A stretch of 64,000 nt of DNA, taken from positions 21,828 through 85,827 of the forward strand of contig MBFK01000094.1 in assembly GCA_001704765.1 (NCBI GenBank). The letters run 5' to 3'. The notes below the pieces were generated by a model. That model had not been told where the DNA came from. It worked only from the letters and a program-made list of their open reading frames with translations, and made no database searches. This DNA is from Sinorhizobium shofinae (GTDB lineage: Bacteria > Pseudomonadota > Alphaproteobacteria > Rhizobiales > Rhizobiaceae). Both the position numbers and the translations under genes were made by a program. Below, piece after piece: positions 31,665-39,792 of this stretch (position 1 is the stretch's first letter; each line of letters opens with the position of its first letter).

Positions 31665-32618
31665 TCAGTGCGCGCTCGCCAGTGTCTCGCCGATCAGCTT
31701 CAGGACGGCGTGGGCATCGATGCCGATGCAGGCCTCCTGGCTCGGCAGACCGTCCCAGGCATTCGGCGGGAAAAGCCGTCCGTCCGGCTTCTGGATGGTC
31801 TGGCCGTCTCCGATGCCGCCACACAGCACGCGAATCGCGCCGCTGCGGGTCCGGAACAATTCCGGTGCGACCACATAGGCGCAGGCGCAGCTGTCGTGAA
31901 CGACCATGCCGTCATCGACATGCTGCTCGTAGAAATCGATGTAGAACTGCGAGATGTCGGCGAGGAGCCGCGCCGCTTTGCCGCCGCGTTCGGCGATGTC
32001 GGCGAGCATGGCGCGCGTCATCACCGTTTGCGAGGTCACGTCAAGGCCGATGACCGTCACGGGCCATAGGGCGGTCATCACCGCGTCCGCTGCTTCCGGG
32101 TCACCATGGATATTGGCCTCGGCCGCCGGCGTGATGTTGCCGGGCACATCGAAGGCGCCGCCCATGATCACCACAGCCTTTACGAGGCCGGCGATCTCCG
32201 GGTCCTCATGCAATGCGCGCGCCAGATTGGTCATGCGGCCGACGGCGACGAGCGTCACCTCCGCTGGGTTGGCGCGCACCGTGTCGATGATGAAGCGATG
32301 GGCCGGCCGGTGATCGAGCGGCAGGTCGATCACGTGCGGCACGTCGATATTGCCAAGCCCGTCGTCGCCGTGAATCCCAGTCGGCCAGTCGATATGCGGC
32401 CGGTCGGGATTGAACAACTCGCCGAGGCCCTTGGCGACTGGCGCGCCAATGCCCCAGGCCTGCTTCAGAAAGAGGGCGTTGCGCGTCGTCGTCTCGATGG
32501 AGGCGTTGCCGAACACCGACGTGATGCCGATGAGGTCGATCTCAGGGTGCCGGTGCAGGAAGAGAAGCGCCATCGCGTCGTCGACGCCGGGATCCGTATC
32601 GAAAATAACCTTGTGCAT
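31665..32618 (-). CDS. Inosine-uridine preferring nucleoside hydrolase
   Basis: 317 residues. The DTDPGVDDA calcium-binding signature is at the N-terminus (MHKVIFDTDPGVDDAMALLF). Family text also includes GNASIETTTRNAL, IHGDDGLG, VAVGRMTNLARAL, IMGGAFDVPGNITPAAEAN and the late VHDSCACAYV. It hydrolyses ribonucleosides to base and ribose. The ATG at 32618 starts directly at the conserved core; the preceding in-frame codons to 32684 have no homology. It lies next to the D-amino-acid dehydrogenase-like gene on the same strand, with 112 bases between them; no functional link is evident. Confidence 0.9.
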   Translation of the reverse strand: MHKVIFDTDPGVDDAMALLFLHRHPEIDLIGITSVFGNASIETTTRNALFLKQAWGIGAPVAKGLGELFNPDRPHIDWPTGIHGDDGLGNIDVPHVIDLPLDHRPAHRFIIDTVRANPAEVTLVAVGRMTNLARALHEDPEIAGLVKAVVIMGGAFDVPGNITPAAEANIHGDPEAADAVMTALWPVTVIGLDVTSQTVMTRAMLADIAERGGKAARLLADISQFYIDFYEQHVDDGMVVHDSCACAYVVAPELFRTRSGAIRVLCGGIGDGQTIQKPDGRLFPPNAWDGLPSQEACIGIDAHAVLKLIGETLASAH

Positions 32619-32730
32619 ATCGTCTTCTTTCTCTGGGGGATCTCCGCCCCATTTGCCTGAACCTGATCGTGTGCGTCGGGGCAATGGACAAGGAGCAGGC
32701 GAAAGTCAATCGGCTGGATTTCGTTCGCGG

Positions 32731-33966
32731 CTACTGGAAACGGCGGATGCTGAAGGGTTCGAGGTCGGCGCTGGCCCCCTTCGAGAGGAGAGCGGCAACC
32801 TTTGCACCGGTGATCGCCGAGAGCGTCAGGCCGAGATGGCCGTGGCCGAAGGCCATGGCGATACGGGGATCCGACGGATGCAGGCTGATGACCGGTACCG
32901 AATCCGGTGTCGAGGGGCGCCTGCCCATCCATTCCTTGCCGCCGGTCTCCGGAAGGGCCGGAACATAGCGCCGCATAATCTGGCGCATCGCGGCAGCTCG
33001 CGCGTAGTTTGGGGGCGCCTCCGGCCGCGCCAGTTCCACGGCACCGCCGATTCGCAGGGCGTTGGCCAGTGGCGTCGCCACGAAGCCGTGCTCGGCGAAG
33101 AAGACCGGCATTTCCAGCCTAACTAGCGGGTTGGCGAAGGTGGTGTTGTAACCGCGTTCCGTTTCCAGCAGCACCTTCAGTCCAAGCTTGCGAACGAGCG
33201 TGCGCGACCACACGCCCGCGGCGATCACCACCTTGTCGAAGACGTGCCGTTCGCCGGTGTCGGCGACCACCGTGATTCCCTCGGGCCCTGGCTGCACGGC
33301 CTCGACGCCGGCTTCGACGAGCGTGCCGTATTGCCGGACATGGTGCTGCAGCTCGCGCAGCAGCTTCAGCGGATCGAGAAACGTCTGGTATCCGCTGCTG
33401 AAGACGCCTCCGGCGAAGGCGCCCTCGAGTGCGGGGACGCGGCCGCGGGCGGCGCGGGAGTCAAGGCGTTCGACGGCGAAGCCAAGAAGCCGGGCGGTTG
33501 CCTGCTTGTCTCGGAACGCGGCGTCGAGCGCAGCCTCGCTGTCGAAGATCGTAAGCGCTCCGGTCGGTCTCATATGGCCCGAAATGCCGCAGAGCCTCGC
33601 CATTGCCTGATGCGCGGCGAGAGCGTCGCGCATCAGGCCGAGCAGGGCCTGGCGGGAGCGCTTCACCTGGGCCGGCCGTGCCGCACTAAGGAAACGGAAG
33701 AGCCATGGGGCGAGGGCCGGCAGATCCTGCCAACGGAGCGTCAGGGGCCCGAGCGGATCGACGAGCCACTTCGGCGCCGCAAAGAGCATCTCTGGGCGGG
33801 CAATCGGGTCGATCTCCGGAACTGCGAGGATACCGGCATTGCCGACCGAGGCGGGCAGGCCGTCGACGTCCTTCTCGAAAACGGTGACCGCGTGACCCTC
33901 GGCGATGAGATGGGCCGCCGAGGCGCAGCCGATGATTCCCGCTCCGACTATTCCGATACGCGCCAT
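32731..33966 (-). CDS. FAD-dependent oxidoreductase, D-amino-acid dehydrogenase (DadA) type
   Basis: 411 residues. The FAD Rossmann motif is at the extreme N-terminus (RIGIVGAGIIGCASAAHLIA, then VTVFEKD). Later family text: SVGNAGILAVPEIDPIARPE, RPTGALTIFDSE, YNTTFANP, and the FAD-contacting end WMGRRPSTPDSVPVISLHPS then FGHGHLGLTLSAITG. It most likely deaminates D-amino acids in the respiratory chain, but the substrate (D-amino acids, proline or hydroxyproline derivatives) cannot be read from sequence. A perfect 24-bp tandem repeat lies 20 bases before its start. Confidence 0.85.
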   Translation of the reverse strand: MARIGIVGAGIIGCASAAHLIAEGHAVTVFEKDVDGLPASVGNAGILAVPEIDPIARPEMLFAAPKWLVDPLGPLTLRWQDLPALAPWLFRFLSAARPAQVKRSRQALLGLMRDALAAHQAMARLCGISGHMRPTGALTIFDSEAALDAAFRDKQATARLLGFAVERLDSRAARGRVPALEGAFAGGVFSSGYQTFLDPLKLLRELQHHVRQYGTLVEAGVEAVQPGPEGITVVADTGERHVFDKVVIAAGVWSRTLVRKLGLKVLLETERGYNTTFANPLVRLEMPVFFAEHGFVATPLANALRIGGAVELARPEAPPNYARAAAMRQIMRRYVPALPETGGKEWMGRRPSTPDSVPVISLHPSDPRIAMAFGHGHLGLTLSAITGAKVAALLSKGASADLEPFSIRRFQ

Positions 33967-33986
33967 GATCCCGCCTGTCCCTCAAA

Positions 33987-34034
33987 TTGAGAATTGCCGC
34001 TTCGTTTTTATTGAGAATTGCCGCTTCGTTTTTA
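33987..34034. repeat. Perfect tandem repeat, two 24-bp units, upstream of the DadA-like gene
   Basis: Units 33987-34010 and 34011-34034 are identical; each starts TTGAGAATTGCC and ends GCTTCGTTTTTA. They sit 20 bases before the start codon of the gene at 33966 on the minus strand, so within its promoter or leader. Two direct copies could be paired binding sites for a regulator, or a recent slippage duplication. Confidence 0.9.
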
Positions 34035-34218
34035 GTGATGGCGGGCAGGAGAGCAAGGGTCTTGCGTCTGTCCCTGCATCAATTCGCTCGCGACATGGCG
34101 CCATCCTCCGAAGCGTCGGCGACCTGTTTCTTCTGGAACAGGGCTGGCCAGCCGACCGTGGCAATATACACGCAAGGATGGGGTTATACCATTCTGGCTC
34201 AACCAGGGAGGAAATGGC
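34035..34218. other. Intergenic stretch, no gene recognised
   Basis: Open frames here have no recognisable motif and no matching ribosome binding site, except the GGGAGG at 34206-34211 that serves the small exported gene beginning at 34219. No promoter stands out. Confidence 0.5.
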
Positions 34219-34512
34219 ATGCGTATGTGCATACTCGTTTCCATCGTTGCGATCGGCGCTGCCTCGTTTGCAGAATCGTCAGTCGCACAAAGCACCAAAG
34301 GCGGTCAGGGCGGAGGACGGAGCGCATCAGAGCACAGTGGTGACTAGTATGCCGGTACCTACAACAATTATCCGAAGCGCCGCATCTCCGTCGTGCCCAC
34401 CTCTGGGGCATATTGCATTGAGCGACGCAGACGCTGGGTCGATGCGTGGGGCAACGTCCAGGTCTCCCCGCATCGCGAATGTCGCGACCGTCGCCACATC
34501 GAGATCCGCTGA
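34219..34512 (+). pseudogene. Small exported protein interrupted by an in-frame TAG
   Basis: ATG at 34219 follows an excellent ribosome binding site (AGGGAGGAA, seven-base spacing). Translation begins with a signal peptide (MRMCILVSIVAIGAASFAES, then cleavage near VAQ) and runs to TAG at 34345-34347 after 42 residues. The same frame then continues without interruption for 54 codons, YAGTYNNYPKRRISVVPTSG, AYCIERRRRWVDAWGNVQ and VSPHRECRDRRHIEIR, to TGA at 34512. The downstream part reads like a real basic, Cys-containing secreted protein, so the gene is probably a 97-residue exported protein broken by a single nonsense mutation. A short 42-residue product or readthrough cannot be excluded. Function unknown. 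Confidence 0.65.
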
Positions 34513-34671
34513 GCACGGCGCTGCGACGACGTCCCGGCGCTTGGCCGGGGCGTGCCTCTCTCGTTCCACATTTCACTTGTGGCTCTTCGCTTAAACTTTC
34601 CGAAAGGGTGTTTCGCCTATCTTCAATCCCGTTCTGGCTTTTTTGTATTTGCGTCCACAGCGGAGCCGCCT

Positions 34672-35319
34672 GTGAAGGCTATCTTAAGTAAATTGCGTCC
34701 TTCGAAGCGGCTCGTTGTGATCCTCACCGCGGCCTTTGCCGTCTCGGCCGCCTCCGGTGGCGCCGCCGTCTATGTGGGGCGCGACAGGCTCGTTGCGCGG
34801 CTGTCAGAGCCTTCCGCCTCCGGTCTCGAATGCACGATGCTCCGGACACTCAAGCTCGACCACCGCGGGCAGCGCTGGATCCGCATGCATGTGAAGACGG
34901 ACAGGGCCGGCGGGCCTGACCGGGTCCGCACCGCGTTGCGCGTCGTCGGCGCACTTGCCAGCAAGGAAAAAGCCGACCTCTATCAGGTCGTCGTGCTCGA
35001 TGCGGCAGGCCCGGATGATCGCGCCGCGGTGCGCGGTACCGCGGTCGGCGCCGAAGTGCTTTTCGCGCCCGGTCCGCAGAGCGTGAAGGGCATGGACGAA
35101 CCCTTCCGCGCTTCCTACAACGACGGCACGGCCAATCCGGACGGCATGTTCCATGGCAAGGTGGTGAGCCTCGGGCTCGACGAGATCCGCGCCATCATGG
35201 CCAGGATGGACGATCGCTCGCTCTGCATTGATCCGGCTGCGGCTGACGCAGTAGGCGCGGAGGCTGCGGAAGCCAAGGAGCATCCGGCCGAGAGTGCGGA
35301 AGCGCATAGCGGCCACTGA
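34672..35319 (+). CDS. Membrane-anchored protein of unknown function
   Basis: 215 residues from GTG at 34672, chosen because CGGAG lies seven bases upstream and it puts a clean anchor at the N-terminus (RLVVILTAAFAVSAASGGAAVYVG); the open frame further upstream lacks this. The exported part contains LECTMLRTLKLDHRGQRWIR, RVVGALASKEKADLYQVVVL, FRASYNDGTANPDGMFHGKV and a conserved-looking SLCID, followed by an Ala/Glu/His-rich tail ending EAHSGH. I recognise no domain. It is probably periplasmic, tethered to the inner membrane. It converges on lysS. Confidence 0.65.
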   Translation: MKAILSKLRPSKRLVVILTAAFAVSAASGGAAVYVGRDRLVARLSEPSASGLECTMLRTLKLDHRGQRWIRMHVKTDRAGGPDRVRTALRVVGALASKEKADLYQVVVLDAAGPDDRAAVRGTAVGAEVLFAPGPQSVKGMDEPFRASYNDGTANPDGMFHGKVVSLGLDEIRAIMARMDDRSLCIDPAAADAVGAEAAEAKEHPAESAEAHSGH

Positions 35320-35342
35320 GCCCGCACCGCCGATCGTTCCCC

Positions 35343-35379
35343 GCCAAAACGAAAAGCCCGCCGCTTGCGCAATGGGCTT
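35343..35379 (-). terminator. Rho-independent terminator of lysS
   Basis: On the minus strand AAGCCC (35379-35374) pairs with GGGCTT (35359-35354) around a GC-rich loop that can itself pair, followed by TTCGTTTT. It lies 28 bases beyond the lysS stop, between two converging genes. Confidence 0.6.
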
Positions 35380-35406
35380 GTCCTGTCCGAGACCTATTCC
35401 TCCAGC

Positions 35407-36903
35407 TTAGTCGGCCTTGTGGCGACGGGCCGGGAAGAGAATGATGTCGCGGATCGACGGCGAATTGGTAAGCAGCATGATCAGCCGGTCGACGCCGATG
35501 CCCAAGCCGCCGGCGGGCGGCATGCCCTGGTCCATGGCGTCGAGGAAGTCCTCGTCGAGCGTCTTTTCCTTCTCGCCGCGGGCGTGGGCCTGTTCCATCT
35601 GCTCGACCATGCGGGCGCGTTGCTCGACCGGATCGTTGAGCTCGGAGAAGGCGTTGCCGATCTCCCAGCCGTTGCAATAGGTCTCGAAGCGCTCGACGAG
35701 CCGCGGCTCGCCCGGCACCTCCTTGGCGAACGGGGAGATGTCCTTCGGGAAGTGGATGACGTGAGACGGCTGGATCAGCGTCGCTTCGACCTTCTCTTCG
35801 AAGATGAAGGCGAGGACCTCGCCCCAGGTGGCGTCCTTCTCGACCTCGAGGCCGGTGTTCCTCGCCGCTTCGCGGGCCTCCTCGTCGGTCTTTATCGCGA
35901 GGAAATCGATGCCGGTCGCATCCTTCACGGCTGCCGGCATCGAGACGCGCGGGAACGGTCCCTTGAAGGAGAGCTGCTTGTCGCCGAATTCGAACTCGGT
36001 CTTGCCATGGACAGCGAGCGCCAAGGTCTCGAACATGCGTTCGACGAGGCCCATCATGTCCTCGTAGTCCGCATAGGCCCAGTAGCACTCCATCATGGTG
36101 AATTCCGGGTTGTGCCGGGTGGAGACGCCTTCGTTGCGGAAGTTGCGGTTGATCTCGAAGACCTTGTCGGTAAGGCCCGAAACCAGAATCCGCTTCAGGT
36201 AAAGCTCGGGCGCGATGCGCAGGTACATGTCGAGCTTCAACGTGTTGTGATGCGTCTTGAATGGCTCGGCCGTCGCGCCGCCGTAGATCGGCTGCAGCAT
36301 CGGCGTTTCGACTTCCATGAAGCCCTCGTCCTCGAGGAAGCGGCGTAGACTCGAGACGATGCGGCTTCGTTGCAGGAAGCGCAGCTTCGATTCCTCGTTC
36401 ACCATGATGTCGAGATAGCGCTTGCGGTAGCGCGTCTCGATGTCGGCAAGCCCGTGATACTTCTCCGGCATCGGCAGGAGCGACTTGCAGAGCATGGTGA
36501 TTTCCTTGGCGTTCACCGTCAGCTCGCCGCGCTTCGTGCGGCGTACCTCGCCGGTGACGCCGATGATGTCGCCGAGGTCGATCATCGGTAGGAGAGCGCG
36601 CGCTTCTTCCGGCGTCGTGTCCTTGTGCGAGAAGATCTGGATCTTGCCGGAGGCGTCATGGATATCCATGAACATGCCGGAATTGCGCGAGGAGAAGACG
36701 CGGCCGGCGACCGTCGCCGTGTCGCCGCTTTCCGTATCGGGCTCCAGCCCGGCATATTTCTCGGCGAGCTCCGCGTTGGTCAGCGTGCGGTGGAAATGCG
36801 CCGGGTAGACGTCGCCGATCTGCTCGCGCAGGAGGTCGAGCTTCTGGGCACGCACTTCCGTGGCGTCGGAGGAAAGGCCAGCGGTTTCTGTCTTCTCGTT
36901 CAT
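35407..36903 (-). CDS. lysS: Lysyl-tRNA synthetase, class II
   Basis: 498 residues. An N-terminal OB-fold anticodon-binding domain (ATVAGRVFSSRNSGMFMDIH, about 65-170) is followed by the class II catalytic core: motif 1 around VSSLRRFLEDEGFMEVETPM, motif 2 FEINRNFRNEGVSTRHNPEF and motif 3 GGLGIGVDRLIMLLTNSPSI. It charges tRNA-Lys. The end RDIILFPARRHKAD is standard. Start ATG at 36903 gives the normal bacterial length. gltX lies 10 bases upstream on the same strand, so the two synthetases probably form one transcript. Confidence 0.96.
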   Translation of the reverse strand: MNEKTETAGLSSDATEVRAQKLDLLREQIGDVYPAHFHRTLTNAELAEKYAGLEPDTESGDTATVAGRVFSSRNSGMFMDIHDASGKIQIFSHKDTTPEEARALLPMIDLGDIIGVTGEVRRTKRGELTVNAKEITMLCKSLLPMPEKYHGLADIETRYRKRYLDIMVNEESKLRFLQRSRIVSSLRRFLEDEGFMEVETPMLQPIYGGATAEPFKTHHNTLKLDMYLRIAPELYLKRILVSGLTDKVFEINRNFRNEGVSTRHNPEFTMMECYWAYADYEDMMGLVERMFETLALAVHGKTEFEFGDKQLSFKGPFPRVSMPAAVKDATGIDFLAIKTDEEAREAARNTGLEVEKDATWGEVLAFIFEEKVEATLIQPSHVIHFPKDISPFAKEVPGEPRLVERFETYCNGWEIGNAFSELNDPVEQRARMVEQMEQAHARGEKEKTLDEDFLDAMDQGMPPAGGLGIGVDRLIMLLTNSPSIRDIILFPARRHKAD

Positions 36904-36913
36904 GGTCTTGTCC

Positions 36914-38371
36914 TTACTTTCCGCTGCCCACCATGGAGGCGACCACCTGCGCCGCCACCTTGAGGCGCTGGCGCGCTACGGCGCGGCCGAGCAGCTCCAT
37001 CGAATCGAAGAGCGGCAGCGAGCGCTGCGAACCGGATACGGCGACGAAGAGCGGCGCGACGACCGCCTTGAGCTTCTTGCCCATCCGCTCGGCACTGGCG
37101 CGCAGTTCCGCCTCGATCGATTCCTTGTTCCATTCGAGGATCTTTTCGAGATCCGGTTGAACGGTGTTCAGGACTTCGAGCATCTCCTCCGGCGAGGCCT
37201 TCACGCCGGCGAAGGCGGCAGGCTGCAGGCCGAGATCCGACTTGAAGAGGAAGGCCGCAAGGTCCGGCAGTTCGCCGAGCTTCGAGATGCGCGACTGCGA
37301 AAGCTTCAGTCCCTCCTTGAGGCGATCGTTCTCCGACGCCCAGGCGAAGACCCGCGCGGCGAACTCGTCCTCGGAGAGCTTCTCGCGGATCCAACGGGCG
37401 TTCAGCCAGTCGAGCTTCTGGATATCGAAGATCGCGCCGGCCTTCGACAGGTTTTCCGGATCGAACTTTTCCGCCAGTTCTTCGATCGTCAGCAGTTCTT
37501 CGCCCTCGGCGATCTGGATGAAGAACAGGCCGAGAAAGTTCATCAGCGCTTCCGGCAGGTAGCCGAGCGCCGTGTAATAGGAGATCGAGGTTGGATTCTT
37601 GCGCTTCGACAGCTTCGACTTGTCGGCGTTGCGCATCAGCGACAGGTGCATGAACTTCGGCGGTTCGAGGCCGAGATACTGATAGATCAGGATGTGCTTC
37701 GGCACCGAAGCGAGCCACTCCTCGCCGCGCGCGACATGGGTGATCTTCATCAGATGGTCGTCGACGACGTTCGCCATGTGATAGGTCGGCATGCCGTCGG
37801 CCTTCAAGAGCACCTGCATGTCGACGGCCTCCCACGGGATCTCGACATCGCCATAGACGCCGTCGTGGAACTTGCAGGAGCCTTCCGCCGGGATCTTCAT
37901 GCGCACGACATGCGGCTCGCCGGCGGCGACGCGCGAGGTTACTTCCTCGGCGGAGAGGCTGAGGCACAGGCCGTCATATTTCGGCGGCTTGCCGGCGGCG
38001 CGTTGCGCTTCGCGCATCTGCTCCAACCGTTCGGGCGTGCAGAAGCAACGGAAACCATGGCCGTTCTCGACGATCTTCTCGACAAACGGCCCGTAGATGT
38101 CCTTGCGGTCGCTCTGGCGATAGGGGCCGTGGGGGCCGCCGATATCCGGGCCTTCCGACCATTCCAGCCCGCACCATTTCAGTGCATCCAGCACCTTCTT
38201 CTCGAATTCCGGCGTCGAGCGCGTCGCATCGGTGTCCTCGATGCGGAGGATGAATTCGCCGCCGTGCTTCTTCGCGAAGAGGTAGTTGAACAGCGCGATA
38301 TAGGCGGTGCCGACATGCGGTTCGCCGGTGGGGGAGGGTGCAATGCGTACCCGGACTGCAGAATCTGCCAT
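36914..38371 (-). CDS. gltX: Glutamyl-tRNA synthetase, class I
   Basis: 485 residues. The class I HIGH-type motif is APSPTGEPHVGTAYIALFNY and the KMSKS-type motif is KLSKRKNPTS. RIEDTDATRSTPEFEKKVLD and GDVEIPWEAVDMQVLLKADG are GluRS text. It attaches glutamate to tRNA-Glu, and possibly to tRNA-Gln for later amidation. Alphaproteobacteria often carry two gltX copies; which of them this is cannot be told here. The C-terminal tail (AVARQRLKVAAQVVASMVGS) is somewhat longer and more hydrophobic than in enterobacteria. Confidence 0.94.
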   Translation of the reverse strand: MADSAVRVRIAPSPTGEPHVGTAYIALFNYLFAKKHGGEFILRIEDTDATRSTPEFEKKVLDALKWCGLEWSEGPDIGGPHGPYRQSDRKDIYGPFVEKIVENGHGFRCFCTPERLEQMREAQRAAGKPPKYDGLCLSLSAEEVTSRVAAGEPHVVRMKIPAEGSCKFHDGVYGDVEIPWEAVDMQVLLKADGMPTYHMANVVDDHLMKITHVARGEEWLASVPKHILIYQYLGLEPPKFMHLSLMRNADKSKLSKRKNPTSISYYTALGYLPEALMNFLGLFFIQIAEGEELLTIEELAEKFDPENLSKAGAIFDIQKLDWLNARWIREKLSEDEFAARVFAWASENDRLKEGLKLSQSRISKLGELPDLAAFLFKSDLGLQPAAFAGVKASPEEMLEVLNTVQPDLEKILEWNKESIEAELRASAERMGKKLKAVVAPLFVAVSGSQRSLPLFDSMELLGRAVARQRLKVAAQVVASMVGSGK

Positions 38372-38755
38372 GGTCTTTGCCCGTCTTGACGTGCTCTTGA
38401 GCCCTTGCCGGAGTGCCTACCAGCTGACGGGCGCGTATCTTATGGGAAGGAAGGCCCGCAAGGGTGCCGCCCAAGCGGTATCGGCGGGCAATTCCAGTCG
38501 GCAGGGGTGAGACCATAGAAAGTCCCGCATGTCAACGGAAAGAGGAAGGGGCGCTCTCTGTCTACCTCGCTGCCGAACAAGTATTGGAACGCTGACGGCG
38601 CGGCTGCATTATCCCCTCCGAGGACGCGGATTGTGGCAACCGGACGCGACGGAAGTGGAGAACACGGGAATTTTTCCGGTTTCTTCCCGTGGCCAACGAA
38701 ATGGCAGGCGAGCTCCTGACCCGTCCAGCCCGCATCCTCGCTTACCTCCCGCAGC
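38372..38755. other. Intergenic stretch upstream of gltX
   Basis: About 380 bases with no supported gene. It must include the gltX-lysS promoter on the minus strand. Open frames on either strand are short and lack ribosome binding sites or recognisable motifs. No T-box-like or tRNA sequence was seen. Confidence 0.5.
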
Positions 38756-38789
38756 AAGAGGCCCGCATTCGCGTGAATGCGGGCCTCTT
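38756..38789. terminator. Strong hairpin downstream of the TerC-family gene
   Basis: A perfect 15-bp stem (AAGAGGCCCGCATTC and its complement) with a four-base GCGT loop, 24 bases past the TerC-family stop. No run of T follows it on either strand, so it may be a Rho-assisted terminator or a 3'-end stabilising structure rather than an intrinsic terminator. Confidence 0.55.
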
Positions 38790-38813
38790 CGCAATGGGTC
38801 GCAATCGCGGCTG

Positions 38814-39569
38814 TTAATGCAGCTTCGTGGCCCGCTGCTTTCTCAGGCGCGCGTTGCGGGCGATCATGTTGAGCCCTTCGACCAACGCCGAGAAGGCCAT
38901 GGCGGCATAGACGTAGCCTTTCGGTACGTGGAAGCCCATGCCCTCGGCAATCAGCGTGGTGCCGATCATCAAGAGGAAAGCGAGCGCCAGCATCACGATC
39001 GTCGGGTTTTTCTCGATAAAGTTCGCAAGCGGGCTCGCAGCCAGCAGCATGACGGTCACGGCGACGATGACGGCGACGACCATGATCGGCAGGTGCGGCG
39101 TCATGCCGACGGCGGTGATGATGCTGTCGACAGAGAAGACAAGGTCGAGAAGCAGGATCTGTCCGATCGCGGCCGCGAAACTGTTGATCGCCGAGCTTGC
39201 GATGAAGTCTTCGTCATGGTCGCTTGGATCGACGTTGTGGTGGATCTCCTTCGTTGCTTTCCAAACGAGGAAGAGCCCGCCGGCGATCAGAATCATGTCC
39301 TTCCAGGAAAATGCGTGAGCGAAGGCTTCGAAGACGGGCTGAGTCAGTTGAACGATCCAGGCGATGGTGCCGAGCAGCGCCAGCCGCATGACCAGCGCGA
39401 GGCCGATGCCGATACGGCGGGCGCTGACACGGTTTTCCGGCGGCAGTTTGTTGGTGAGGATGGAGATGAAGATGAGGTTGTCGATGCCGAGGACGACTTC
39501 CATCACAATGAGCGTAATGAGAGCGATCCAAGCCTCCGGGCTTTGAGCGAGCGTGAGGATTTCCTGCAT
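38814..39569 (-). CDS. TerC-family integral membrane protein
   Basis: 251 residues, about seven membrane segments. It has the family signature [19 protein letters not shown] near the N-terminus and [20 protein letters not shown] in the middle, each with the conserved acidic residues thought to bind a metal, and the end [20 protein letters not shown]. TerC-family proteins were named for tellurite resistance; several act in manganese export. The start [14 protein letters not shown] is preferred over the upstream in-frame ATG at 39629, and AAGGAA lies 11 bases before it. A nested inverted repeat lies in the leader (39599-39634). Confidence 0.88.
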   Translation of the reverse strand: MQEILTLAQSPEAWIALITLIVMEVVLGIDNLIFISILTNKLPPENRVSARRIGIGLALVMRLALLGTIAWIVQLTQPVFEAFAHAFSWKDMILIAGGLFLVWKATKEIHHNVDPSDHDEDFIASSAINSFAAAIGQILLLDLVFSVDSIITAVGMTPHLPIMVVAVIVAVTVMLLAASPLANFIEKNPTIVMLALAFLLMIGTTLIAEGMGFHVPKGYVYAAMAFSALVEGLNMIARNARLRKQRATKLH

Positions 39570-39598
39570 CGGCGAACTGTTCCTTTCAGACTGACAAT

Positions 39599-39634
39599 CA
39601 CTGATGTCGTGTCGAATCGACCCCAACATCAGTG
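39599..39634 (-). promoter_or_regulatory. Nested hairpin in the leader of the TerC-family gene
   Basis: CACTGATGT (39599-39607) and ACATCAGTG (39626-39634) form a perfect 9-bp stem; inside the loop GTCG-AAT-CGAC forms a second small stem. The element ends 30 bases before the ATG. It does not show the conserved bases of the manganese (yybP-ykoY) riboswitch that often precedes such genes. It could be an operator or an RNA control element. Confidence 0.5.
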
Positions 39635-39759
39635 AACGTCATCGGTTCCAACAAAACAGAGTGGAATGCGGGCGGTAACCGCGCACACTTTTCCCCTCCA
39701 GGGCGCGTCGTCACGCCAGGCTCGCCGCAGTATTTAAGGAGTAGCGCCGAAGTGGCAAG

Positions 39760-39783
39760 CGCTGCCGCGGTTTCGCGGCAGCG
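39760..39783. terminator. Hairpin following the AraC-family gene
   Basis: A perfect 10-bp stem CGCTGCCGCG/CGCGGCAGCG with a GTTT loop, starting 10 bases past the araC-type stop on the minus strand. The T-run (GTTTTACCGTTT) lies on the plus-strand side only, so it would be an ordinary intrinsic terminator for plus-strand transcription and a weaker one for the gene it follows. Confidence 0.55.
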
Positions 39784-39792
39784 TTTTACCGT

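Noticed and set aside
38372..38755. tRNA or small coding gene upstream of gltX
   Set aside because: No cloverleaf or T-loop motif and no frame with a ribosome binding site and plausible protein.
39570..39792. yybP-ykoY manganese riboswitch before the TerC-family gene
   Set aside because: The conserved GGGGAGUA-type internal loop pattern is not present in the leader, although another hairpin is.
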